Shown here piece after piece: positions 50,117 through 58,627 of a stretch of 64,000 nt of DNA. Each line of letters starts with the position of its first letter. Position 1 is the first letter of the stretch. This DNA is from CAZCGA01 sp964498075 (GTDB lineage: Bacteria; Desulfobacterota; Binatia; HRBIN30): positions 42,671 through 106,670 of the forward strand of contig CAZCGA010000003.1 in NCBI GenBank assembly GCA_964498075.1, read 5' to 3'. The position numbers and the translations under genes are program-made. Below the pieces are notes generated by a model. That model saw only the letters and a list, made by a program, of their open reading frames with translations. It had not been told where the DNA came from and did no database searches.

Positions 50117-53100
50117 ATGGGCGGGTGGTCGGAGCCGAGTCGCAGTAAACACCCGCCCAGCGTCGTGACCGCGCTGCCGCCGTTTGTCGGTCGCCGGCAG
50201 GAGCTCGAGTGGCTCGAACGGTGTCTGCAGGACGCGATCGCCGGCCGCCCGCAGCTGGTCCTGATCCCAGGCGAGGCGGGCATTGGCAAGACGCGGCTGC
50301 TCAAGGAGTGGCGGTTGCTCGCCGAGCGCAGCGGCGTGCAAGTCTGCTACGGGCGCTGTTACGAGGATCTGGCGCTCCCGTACTTGCCGCTGGTGGAGCC
50401 GCTGCTGTCGCGGCTGGTACACGTGGCCGCGGGTGCCGGTGACGCCGAGGTCATTCGCCATCTCTTGCGCGCGGATCCCGCGGCGTCTGCCGACGCCGGC
50501 CCGTCGTTGTCCCTGCAGGCCGACCAGGAGAAGCTGCGGCTCTTCCTTGCCGTCTCGCGCGCCACGATTCGGCTGGCGCAAAGCTGCCCCACGCTGCTGA
50601 TCATCGACGACCTCCACTGGGCGGACCGGTCGTCTCTCGACTTGTTTGCGCACCTGGTGTTTGCCGCTGCGGATGTGAGCGGCCGCGAGCCCGTCGCACT
50701 CATGCTGATCGGCACGTACCGGCCCGTCGAGCCGGAAGAGCCCCTGGCCCATGTCGTCGCCCGGCTGCAACGGGAGGCCATCTATCGGCCGCTCGAGATC
50801 CGCGGTCTCAGCGAATCAGAGGTCGACGAGCTCATCGAAGGCTTGGGCCTCTTGCATCCGGCGCACCAGCTGGTCACCACCGTCAGCGAGGCCACCCGCG
50901 GTAACCCGCTCTTTATTCAGGAAGTCGTCCACGATCTGGTGGCGCAAGGCGCGCTCCGTGAACAAGGCGGGCACTTGGTGAGCGCCGTGTCGGCAGCTGA
51001 CCTCCACCTTCCCGAACAAGTGACCGGCGCGATCACCGCCCGCGTCGAGCGCCTGAGCGACGGCTGCCGCGGCGTGCTCACGCTGGCAGCCGTTCTCGGC
51101 GATCGCGTCGAGCTGCCGACGCTCTGTGCGGTCAGCGGACAGGCGGAGGAGCCGCTGCTCGATCAGCTGGAAGAGGCGCTCCACCAGCGCCTCGTCGTCG
51201 GCGAGGGACAGGCGTTCCAGTTCGCCCACCCGTTGATCCGGCACGTGCTCTACAGCGAGCCGAGCGCCGCGCGCCGCCAGCTCATGCACGCGCACGTCGC
51301 GCAGACCCTCGTCGAGCTCTACGCAGATCGGCTCGATGACCACGTGCTGGAGATCGCGCATCATCTGGTGGCCGCCAGCGCTGCGGCCGACGCGGAACAG
51401 GTGGTGCGCTACAGCGTGCGCGCCGGCGATCAGGCGCTCACGCTATTCGCCTGGGGTGACGCCGCGCGCTACTACGAAGCGGCCCTGGCCGCGGCTGATG
51501 CCACGGGCCGTTTTTCCGCCGTGCAGCGTGCCGAGCTGCACTACCGCGCTGGGTTCGCTCACTACCGCAACTGGGACGCCGGCCCTTGCCTCGACCAGTA
51601 TGACAAGGCCATCGATGCGTATCGCCAGAGCGGCGACGTCGTGGGTCTCGCGCGCGCGCTCCAAGAACAGACACGCGCCCATTTTACGCTGGCCTCGGTG
51701 CCCTACGGCACGCTGATCGACATTCAACCGCTGCGCGACGCGCTCGATGCCCTCGGCGATCGCGAGCCGGCGTTGCAAGGGCGCATCTGGACGACCATCG
51801 CACAGGTCTACTGGACCGCGAGGCAGCCGGGTACCGCCAAGGAGATCGCGCAGCGCGCCGTAGAGATCGGTACCCGGATCAATGATGACCGCTTGTGCGC
51901 CGAGGCCAGCGTCGGCCTGGCCCTGGCGCAGATGCAGAGCATGGACGTCAAGGATGCGCTGGAGAGCTACCAATCCGCGCTGCTGCACGCGCGGCGCGTC
52001 GATGATCTCTGGTTGCAAGGCGGCGCCCTGCAACGCATCCCGGGTGTGCTCACCCGGCTGGGACGGTTGGAGGAAGCGGAGGTCATCGCCGCAGAGGCCT
52101 GCGAGCTGACCGGCAAGATGCACGACTGGGGCGAGTACTCCCTGGCGTTGGCCGCGCGCACGCAGGTCGCGGTTGCACGCGGGAGTTTCGATGCGGCCGA
52201 GCGCTACGCACACGAGGCCATGACCATGGTGCGCCGCTCGCGCTACCCCTGGGGCGGTGCCGAAGCCCTCCCAGCCTTGGCCTGCGCGCGCGCCCTGCGT
52301 GGCGCATGGGACGAAGCGCGCGCCGCGGTCGAAATGCTCGTGCAGCCCGGCTGCGTGTTCGAGGAACCGGGGCAGTCGATTCAACTCGTCGCCTGGATCT
52401 ACCGCCAGCTCCTGCTGGCACGTGCCGGCGTTGTGGACGCGGTCCGCGAGCAATTTGCCACCAGCTCACTCCCCCTGCGTCCCACCGAATCTCCCGACGT
52501 GTACGCCCTGGATGCCTATTGCGCTTTGGTAGAGGTGGCCGACTACATCGACGCACCCGCGATGGCAGAGCCGTTGTACCAGGGCCTGTCGCTGGCCGTG
52601 GAGCGCGGCGTGCTGTTTTCGAGCGCCTGGATTTTCTTGATTCCGCGCGTGCTGGGCGTGCTCGCGACCCTGAATCGTTGGTGGGATCGCGCCGACGCAT
52701 ATTTCCGCGCCGCGATCGACGCCGCCACACAGGCCGGCGCCCGGCCGGAGCTGGGACGTTCGTACCTCGACTACGCGCGGATGCTGGTAGCGCGCGGCCA
52801 CAAGAAGGATCAGCGCCGCATCTTCACACTGGTGAAGCAGGCCGCGCCCATCTTTGACGAGCTGGGGATGCAACCATTCGTCCGACAAGCCGCGCAGCTC
52901 GCCGAACGTCTGCACATCGAGCTTCCGCAGAGGCCGCCCGAGGAAGTCTCGGCGGCCCACGCGCCGTCTCCGGCGACGAGGGCGCTTCCCGACCGGCCGC
53001 CCTTCCAGGTCATCTTCGCGACCGACTTGGAGGGTTCTACCGCGCTCATTCAGCGCCTGGGCGACGACCGCGCCCACCAGCTGTCGCGCACCCACAACAC

Positions 53101-53506
53101 GATCATCCGCAACGGCTTGCGGGCACATCAGGGTGCAGAGTTCAACTACACGGGCGACGGCGTCATGGCGTCGTTCACCTCCGCCGCCGGCGCCATCGCG
53201 TGCGCGATCGCGCTGCAGAAAACGTTCGCGCAGCACAACCAGCAATACCCCGAGACCCCCCTCCGCGTCCGCATCGGCTTGGCGGCCGGCGAGCCTGTTG
53301 CAGAAGACGGCCAGCTGTTCGGTGCAGCGGTCAACGCCGCCGCACGTATTTGCGGCCGCGCCCAGCCGGGCCAGATTCTGGTTTCCGATGTCGTCCGGCA
53401 GCTGGCCGCCGGCAAAGGCGTGAGGTTTACGGCCCGCGGCCGAGTTGCCCTGAAAGGCTTCACCGAGCGCTTTCGTCTCTACGCCGTGCAGTGGGAAAGT
53501 GATTGA
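50117..53506 (+). CDS. AAA ATPase/TPR protein with C-terminal class III nucleotide cyclase domain
   Basis: Protein of 1129 residues. The N-terminal STAND-type ATPase has Walker A PGEAGIGKT (51-59) and Walker B LLIIDDLHWAD near 160. A long TPR-like helical region (about 400-930) follows, then a cyclase domain (about 963-1129) with metal Asp residues in FATDLEGST and YTGDGVMASF and the transition-state line VNAAARI. In most relatives the cyclase precedes the ATPase; here it is last. The two purine-specifying positions, normally Lys (KxxGDG) and Asp (DxFG), appear as Asn (FNYTGDG) and Gln (GQLFG). Product (cAMP, cGMP or none) is open. Start ATG 50117; GTG 50165 is possible. Confidence 0.85.
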   Translation: MGGWSEPSRSKHPPSVVTALPPFVGRRQELEWLERCLQDAIAGRPQLVLIPGEAGIGKTRLLKEWRLLAERSGVQVCYGRCYEDLALPYLPLVEPLLSRLVHVAAGAGDAEVIRHLLRADPAASADAGPSLSLQADQEKLRLFLAVSRATIRLAQSCPTLLIIDDLHWADRSSLDLFAHLVFAAADVSGREPVALMLIGTYRPVEPEEPLAHVVARLQREAIYRPLEIRGLSESEVDELIEGLGLLHPAHQLVTTVSEATRGNPLFIQEVVHDLVAQGALREQGGHLVSAVSAADLHLPEQVTGAITARVERLSDGCRGVLTLAAVLGDRVELPTLCAVSGQAEEPLLDQLEEALHQRLVVGEGQAFQFAHPLIRHVLYSEPSAARRQLMHAHVAQTLVELYADRLDDHVLEIAHHLVAASAAADAEQVVRYSVRAGDQALTLFAWGDAARYYEAALAAADATGRFSAVQRAELHYRAGFAHYRNWDAGPCLDQYDKAIDAYRQSGDVVGLARALQEQTRAHFTLASVPYGTLIDIQPLRDALDALGDREPALQGRIWTTIAQVYWTARQPGTAKEIAQRAVEIGTRINDDRLCAEASVGLALAQMQSMDVKDALESYQSALLHARRVDDLWLQGGALQRIPGVLTRLGRLEEAEVIAAEACELTGKMHDWGEYSLALAARTQVAVARGSFDAAERYAHEAMTMVRRSRYPWGGAEALPALACARALRGAWDEARAAVEMLVQPGCVFEEPGQSIQLVAWIYRQLLLARAGVVDAVREQFATSSLPLRPTESPDVYALDAYCALVEVADYIDAPAMAEPLYQGLSLAVERGVLFSSAWIFLIPRVLGVLATLNRWWDRADAYFRAAIDAATQAGARPELGRSYLDYARMLVARGHKKDQRRIFTLVKQAAPIFDELGMQPFVRQAAQLAERLHIELPQRPPEEVSAAHAPSPATRALPDRPPFQVIFATDLEGSTALIQRLGDDRAHQLSRTHNTIIRNGLRAHQGAEFNYTGDGVMASFTSAAGAIACAIALQKTFAQHNQQYPETPLRVRIGLAAGEPVAEDGQLFGAAVNAAARICGRAQPGQILVSDVVRQLAAGKGVRFTARGRVALKGFTERFRLYAVQWESD

Positions 53507-53570
53507 TTGCCCGTAACCGTGGTCGCTGAGCGTTACGACGCTCACCATTTCGTTGCTGAAAGGAGAAGTC

Positions 53571-54101
53571 ATGCCTCGATACCCCTCCCTGTTCAACAAA
53601 GGTCCCATCTTCAACGGCATCGATCAGGCCGCCAAGAATCGAGCTGGCCTCGATCTCACCATGGTGCTCCGAGAATTGCGGTCGAAGCGGAACCTCGTCG
53701 ACATCGGCCTTGCTTTGGGCATCGTCCGCACGCAGCGTGAGGAAGACCACCTGCGGCGCGATTGGTTCGACGAGACGCATCGCGGCTGGTGGCGACGCTC
53801 CCAACCGATCGAACCGATCTTCCGCAAGGGCCTGATCAAAGCGGTCGAGCTGGTGCGCGATCTGGACCTGCCGATCGATGCCTATTGGATGCGGACGGGC
53901 GGGCGAAACGATCCCGTGCGCGTCACGCTCTCCGTGAGCGCGCAGCAAATCAGTTTCATCTTTGTGTCCCCACACCCGCAAGCACGCGTCGGGGATCGGC
54001 TGCCGCGGCTGGTCATCGACCACTCCATCTGGGTCGTCGAGCGTGACGCGAAGGGTCGCATCAAGCCGAAGAACGTGAAGTCACTCGCGTTCGAGCGGTA
54101 A
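53571..54101 (+). CDS. hypothetical protein
   Basis: Protein of 176 residues with no signal or membrane segment that I can assign to a family. It has a basic helical start (PRYPSLFNKGPIFNGIDQAA), a central line PIDAYWMRTGGRNDPVRVTLSVSAQQISFIFVSP that looks like a beta-sheet core, and ends KNVKSLAFER. AGGAG precedes the ATG at 53571. It begins 65 bases after the cyclase gene on the same strand and may be co-transcribed with it, so it is a candidate partner or target. Confidence 0.65.
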   Translation: MPRYPSLFNKGPIFNGIDQAAKNRAGLDLTMVLRELRSKRNLVDIGLALGIVRTQREEDHLRRDWFDETHRGWWRRSQPIEPIFRKGLIKAVELVRDLDLPIDAYWMRTGGRNDPVRVTLSVSAQQISFIFVSPHPQARVGDRLPRLVIDHSIWVVERDAKGRIKPKNVKSLAFER

Positions 54102-54113
54102 GCGGTCGGCGCC

Positions 54114-55277
54114 TCACTTCGCGGCGGCGGTGAGCGCCGCTTGGTAGACCACCTTGATCGGCACGGTCTTCTCGCGCGCCACGCGCTTGCAGTCTTCGTA
54201 CTCGGGCGCAATGTTTTCGTAGCCGTCCGGGCTGACCGCGACCTTCACGCGTACCGGACCGTACGGCGTGTGCACCTCGCGCGTCGAGCGCGACAGCACC
54301 AGGCGGCGCGCCGAGTAGTAGCGGATGCCGATCGCCGAGGTCTCGCTCAAGATCATTCCCGCCAGACGCTCGCGATCGGTGTCGGCGCACAACACGCTCA
54401 AGACAATTCCCGGCCGATTCTTCTTCATGTGCACAGGAACGAGGTAGACGTCGCGCGCGCCCGCGGCCAGCAACCCGTCCATGACGTACTCGTAGAACTC
54501 GGGATTGTAGTCATCGATGTTGGTCTCGATGACGACCACCTCGTCGCGGCCGGCCGGGGCCGTACACTCGCCAAGGACCAATCGCAGCACGTTGGGTCGG
54601 TCGCGCAGCACCCGCTGCCCGGCGCCGTATCCCGCGGCCAGGATGCGCATCTCCGGCACCGGATCCGTCACCGCAAGGGTGGCGAGGATCGCCGCGCCAG
54701 TCGGCGTGACCAGCTCGCCTTCGCCGTCACCGGCGCGGGTCGTGAAGCCGCGCAGCAGCTCGACCGTGGCGGGGCCTGGCACGGGCAGCGGGCCATGCTG
54801 GGTCTGCACCAACCCTGAACCCAACGGCAGCGACGACACATACGCGGTTTCAATACCGAAGAACGTGTGACCGATCGCCGTCGCGACAATGTCGATGATG
54901 GAATCGACCGCCCCGACCTCGTGGAACTCGACGTCGTCGGGAGCCACGCCGTGCACGCGCCCCTCCGCCTCCGCCAGCTTGGTGAAGATGGCGAGCGCGA
55001 CGCGCTGCACCGCGGGTTGCAGTCCACTCTGCTCCAGCATCGCCTTGATGTCGCGGAACGCTCGGTGTGCGTGGCCGTTGACGGCGACCTGTACGTCAAA
55101 CTTGGTCGCGGACAACGCGGATACCTGGCGTGGCGTCGCGGTGATCGTGTAGCCGGTGAGCGGCAGTCGTCCCAGCTCCTGCTGGAGCTGTTCGAGCGGC
55201 AGACCGAGCGCGAGAAACGCGCCGACGGTCATGTCACCGCTGATGCCGGCGAACGCGTCGAAGTAGAGGATTTTCAT
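54114..55277 (-). CDS. larC: nickel insertion protein LarC (DUF111)
   Basis: Protein of 387 residues that uses CTP to insert nickel into the pincer cofactor of lactate-racemase-type enzymes. Family lines: YFDAFAGISGDMTVGA at the start, FHEVGAVDSIIDIVATAIG, SSLPLGSGLVQTQHGPLPVPGPAT, ETNIDDYNPEFYEYVMD and VHMKKNRPGIVLSVLC. The gene is one frame, unlike the lactobacillar larC1/larC2 frameshift gene. larA, larB and larE are not in the window. Confidence 0.93.
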   Translation of the reverse strand: MKILYFDAFAGISGDMTVGAFLALGLPLEQLQQELGRLPLTGYTITATPRQVSALSATKFDVQVAVNGHAHRAFRDIKAMLEQSGLQPAVQRVALAIFTKLAEAEGRVHGVAPDDVEFHEVGAVDSIIDIVATAIGHTFFGIETAYVSSLPLGSGLVQTQHGPLPVPGPATVELLRGFTTRAGDGEGELVTPTGAAILATLAVTDPVPEMRILAAGYGAGQRVLRDRPNVLRLVLGECTAPAGRDEVVVIETNIDDYNPEFYEYVMDGLLAAGARDVYLVPVHMKKNRPGIVLSVLCADTDRERLAGMILSETSAIGIRYYSARRLVLSRSTREVHTPYGPVRVKVAVSPDGYENIAPEYEDCKRVAREKTVPIKVVYQAALTAAAK

Positions 55278-55310
55278 CGGCCACGAGAACGGGGCCTGTC
55301 ACGAACGCTG

Positions 55311-55874
55311 CTATGGCGTGCGAAACTCTCCGGGATGCGCGATGTAGTTCTTCAGCTGGATGCGCATCGCGCTGTCACTGACGCGAAAGAGGCGGGCGAG
55401 ATCCTTCACCACATGCTCGGGATACTCGCGCCGGGCGCGGTAGGGAACGTACCGGTCGATCATCCATAGCGGCATCAGCAGCGCCGCGGCCCCGAGGTCT
55501 GCGTCGCGCTCCAGCGCGTTGCGCCGCCCGGTGCGATGATGTTCGGAGGTCCGGCACGCCGCCAGGCTACTGAGCTGGCCGCTGGGGAAATGCAGCTCGG
55601 CGTGCATGATCTCATGTGCCAGCGTGAAGCGAATGCGGGGTCGTGCATTGTGCCGGCGCAGGTGGATGGTGCGCTGCTCCCCGTCGGGGGTCAGGAAGAT
55701 CCGGCCATCGAGACCCTGCGGCAGGTCGACCTCGAACACCTTGTACGAGTCGTGCACCGCGAGAAAATCCTCGAAGCGGAACGGCGGAAAGCGGAAATCC
55801 AGGCGCTCGTGGATGCGGTTCACCACTGCCAACACGTCGCGGTTGCGCCGCTCTTCTTGTACGGTACGCTTCAT
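55311..55874 (-). CDS. ImmA/IrrE-type metallopeptidase
   Basis: Protein of 187 residues with the zinc-peptidase motif HEIMHAELH and a downstream RNALERDADLGAAALLMPLWMI, where the third metal ligand Glu/Asp lies. Such proteins cleave XRE-type repressors in mobile elements or stress responses, but no XRE gene adjoins it here; the nearest is 39 kb away. The ATG at 55874 (MKRTVQEERRN) is used; the open frame extends 57 bases further with a poor N-terminus. Confidence 0.82.
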   Translation of the reverse strand: MKRTVQEERRNRDVLAVVNRIHERLDFRFPPFRFEDFLAVHDSYKVFEVDLPQGLDGRIFLTPDGEQRTIHLRRHNARPRIRFTLAHEIMHAELHFPSGQLSSLAACRTSEHHRTGRRNALERDADLGAAALLMPLWMIDRYVPYRARREYPEHVVKDLARLFRVSDSAMRIQLKNYIAHPGEFRTP

Positions 55875-55975
55875 CGAACTGGACAATCGCGAGTTTGAGT
55901 TGACCGAGACGCGCCTTGTGTAGCACGACATTCTGGCCTCTGCAAAGGGGGGTGCCGAAAGAATCCGGCAGGCGC

Positions 55976-58627
55976 TTACGGCCGACCCGCAGGGGTTCCC
56001 AGCCGGCGCAGCCCGACGTCAGCCAAGAAGAGCAACATCGCGGCGGGGATCAGCAACCAGTCCAACGGATGATCCACGCGCCGCGTCCCGCTTATTCGGC
56101 CGACGACGGTGCGGATCGGCGCGTTCAGCGCACCGCCGGTGGCCGCAGTCAGCTCGTTCAGGAGGGCCAGGTTCGGTTGGTCGCTCTCGAACTCCTCCTG
56201 CGGTTCTTCGTCGCGGTAGGGGACGCTCACCACCTCGGTGCGCTGACTGACGTCGCGGTTGCCGCTGCGTTGCGTCAGCGTCAACGGGTAGCGGCCGCCC
56301 GAGAGGCTCGGCAGGCGCCCGGTGAACTCGCGCGGGGCGCGCGGCACCAGCGCCACGTCTACGGGATGATCGGGGTCCGCGAAGAGCCGCGCCATGAGGA
56401 CACCGTCATCCATGTCGTCGAAGGCGTGTACGGTGAGGGTGGTGCGCCCCTCGGCGCGATGTACGTCGAGGGCATAGTCCCACGGTGTCTGCTCGCGCAC
56501 CGCCCAGTGCACCAGCTGCGACCAGAGCTTTCCGAAACCGTCCCAGCCGACCCACGTCTCGGCGTCGTCCTCGAGGCTGGCGGTGAACGCGACGACGCGG
56601 CCCAGGCCGTACTGCCACGCTCCGAGCAGGGGATCCTTCTTGTCATGGGCCGCGACGTACAGCAGCACATCGGCACCCGGCTTGGGACGTGCGTAGGCGT
56701 AGCCGTTGAGGCTTGGGAGATCGCTCTGCTTGATGCCGCGCAGCGCCTGGCTGACGCCGGCGACGCGGGGCGCAAAGGTCTCGTCCCGCCGCGGCGCCTG
56801 CGCCACGGCCTCGCTGGTGTCCTTCAGCAACAGCTCGGGCAACGACTCGACGTTCTCCACGTGGTAGAACTGCCCGCCGGTGCGGCTCGAGACGTCACTC
56901 AGCAGCGTCAGATTGACTGTGTCGTCGCCGATACGGATCGTGGTCACGCTGATGTCGGCCTTGGCGAGTGCCGCAATCAGGGGATAGTGATCCGGCGCCC
57001 CGCGGTTGGTGTCGCCGTCGGTCAAGAGGACGACGTGCCTGGTGCTCACGCCGGACTCGATGAGCTGCTGCCGCGCCGAGTCCAGTGCCTCGTAAAAGTC
57101 GGTTCCGCCGCCGGGCTGCAGGCGGGGGATGTCTTCTTCCAGCGTCGCGCGGTTCTCCTTCAGCGGCCGCAACGGAGAGACCTCAAACGGCTGCGAGTCG
57201 AAGGCGATCAGCCCGACCATGTCGGTGTCCTTGAGCTGGGTGACCACCGCCAAGGCCGCCCGCTTGGCGTACGACAACTTGGCCTGCGTCTCGCTGCGCT
57301 TGAGGCGATCCCGGATGTCGTACCCCATGCTGTTGGAGCGGTCGATGAGAATGAACAGCGCCAGCGGCTCGCGTTCGGAGCGCGGCGGGCGCCGTGGCTC
57401 GAGGGTCACCGGCAGCAAGCGCTCGACGGCGGTCTTCTTGAAGCCGGCATCGCCGTAGGTCTTCTCGCCGGCGGCGACGATGAAGCCGCCGCCGAGGTCC
57501 TTGACGTAACGCTCGAGCGCCTCGATCTTGCGCCCGGTGAACGCGCTGGCGCTGACGTCGGCAAAGATGACGCAATGATAACCGATGAGGTCTTCGGCGC
57601 GCGCCGGGAACTCTGCGGGGGTGATCGCGGTGACGTCGATGTCCTTGCGCTCCAGGATCCTGGCGAGGGACGAACGTGAGCGCGGCGTGACCAGCAGGAC
57701 GTGCGACTTCCCGCCGATCATCACCGCCGTCTCGCGGTAGTTGTTCCCCGAGATCGGGTCGCCCACCGCGAGGACTTGCGCCCGCAGCCGGTGACTGCCG
57801 CCGCCGTGCATGCGATAGGGGATCTCCAGCGAGTTGAGACCGGGCTGCAGCTCGATGGTCTCGTTGCCGGCCGCGTCACCATCGACGAAGAAGCTGAAGA
57901 GTGCGGACCGGCTCTTGCCGGGATTGCGAATGATGACGCGCACCGGAAAGACGGTGCCCTCCGCAATCAGCGGCGCCACCGCCAGCTTCTCCACTGCAAC
58001 GTCGGCGGCTCCCTGGTGCGGCGGAACGGCAGCATAGATGGTGACGCCCGAGCGCTGCGCCTGCGCCAGCTTGGTCACGCCGCTGCCGCGCGTCTCGTTG
58101 CCGTCGCTCAGCAACAGCAAGCGATGCTCGCTGTCCGGACCGAACAGCGCCATGGCCGTCTGCAATCCCTTCCCGATGTCGGTAGCCGTGTCCGACACGC
58201 TGGGACGTTCCAGCGTCATCCGTGCCGGCGGTCCGGGCGGGTGGATGACCGTCGCGTCGCGGCCGAACGCTACCACACCAAGCTCGTCGCCCGGGGCCAG
58301 CGCTGCGGCGATCTGATCGAGATAGTGCTCCTGCCATTTGCGCCCACCGGCGTCGATGCTCTGCGACACGTCCACGGCCGCGATGAGTGACAGGCGGTCA
58401 GTCGGCAGACGCGCGCTCAAGGCCAGCCCCGCGAGCGCCAGAACCAGTGTCACATACGCCGCGATCCGTAGCGTCAACGCCAGTCGGGTACGCCCGAAGT
58501 CACGCCGCGCCAGCACGACGAGCAGCGGGATCACGCCGAGCAACAGGAGCGCCTTGGGGTGGAGCAGCGACACCCCCAACGTCTCTGGATGGGCGAACAG
58601 ATACGAGAAGGAGAGTCCCGCGGTCAC
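55976..58627 (-). CDS. VWA-domain membrane protein with glutamine-amidotransferase-like region
   Basis: Protein of 883 residues. GTG start at 58627 overlaps the stop of the upstream gene (GTGA), which discards the long nonsense extension of the frame to 59275. Two membrane helices at the N-terminus (LLLLGVIPLLVVLA; LRIAAYVTLVLALAGLAL), a first VWA-like domain with VDVSQSID, a region (CVIFADVSASAF to FIVAAGEKTYG) like a class I glutamine amidotransferase fold, a second VWA with LIDRSNSMGYD (MIDAS DxSxS), and a final helix near the C-terminus (LLIPAAMLLFLADVGL). Last of the MoxR-DUF58-VWA operon. Function in this family is unproven; a role in metal-dependent assembly or envelope stress is usual to propose. 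Confidence 0.85.
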   Translation of the reverse strand: MTAGLSFSYLFAHPETLGVSLLHPKALLLLGVIPLLVVLARRDFGRTRLALTLRIAAYVTLVLALAGLALSARLPTDRLSLIAAVDVSQSIDAGGRKWQEHYLDQIAAALAPGDELGVVAFGRDATVIHPPGPPARMTLERPSVSDTATDIGKGLQTAMALFGPDSEHRLLLLSDGNETRGSGVTKLAQAQRSGVTIYAAVPPHQGAADVAVEKLAVAPLIAEGTVFPVRVIIRNPGKSRSALFSFFVDGDAAGNETIELQPGLNSLEIPYRMHGGGSHRLRAQVLAVGDPISGNNYRETAVMIGGKSHVLLVTPRSRSSLARILERKDIDVTAITPAEFPARAEDLIGYHCVIFADVSASAFTGRKIEALERYVKDLGGGFIVAAGEKTYGDAGFKKTAVERLLPVTLEPRRPPRSEREPLALFILIDRSNSMGYDIRDRLKRSETQAKLSYAKRAALAVVTQLKDTDMVGLIAFDSQPFEVSPLRPLKENRATLEEDIPRLQPGGGTDFYEALDSARQQLIESGVSTRHVVLLTDGDTNRGAPDHYPLIAALAKADISVTTIRIGDDTVNLTLLSDVSSRTGGQFYHVENVESLPELLLKDTSEAVAQAPRRDETFAPRVAGVSQALRGIKQSDLPSLNGYAYARPKPGADVLLYVAAHDKKDPLLGAWQYGLGRVVAFTASLEDDAETWVGWDGFGKLWSQLVHWAVREQTPWDYALDVHRAEGRTTLTVHAFDDMDDGVLMARLFADPDHPVDVALVPRAPREFTGRLPSLSGGRYPLTLTQRSGNRDVSQRTEVVSVPYRDEEPQEEFESDQPNLALLNELTAATGGALNAPIRTVVGRISGTRRVDHPLDWLLIPAAMLLFLADVGLRRLGTPAGRP

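Noticed and set aside
54114..55277. Programmed frameshift in larC
   Set aside because: The gene is one continuous frame here.
55916..57679. Open frame of 587 codons on the plus strand
   Set aside because: Antisense to the VWA gene and rich in Arg/Gln/Gly; the minus-strand product has clear domains.
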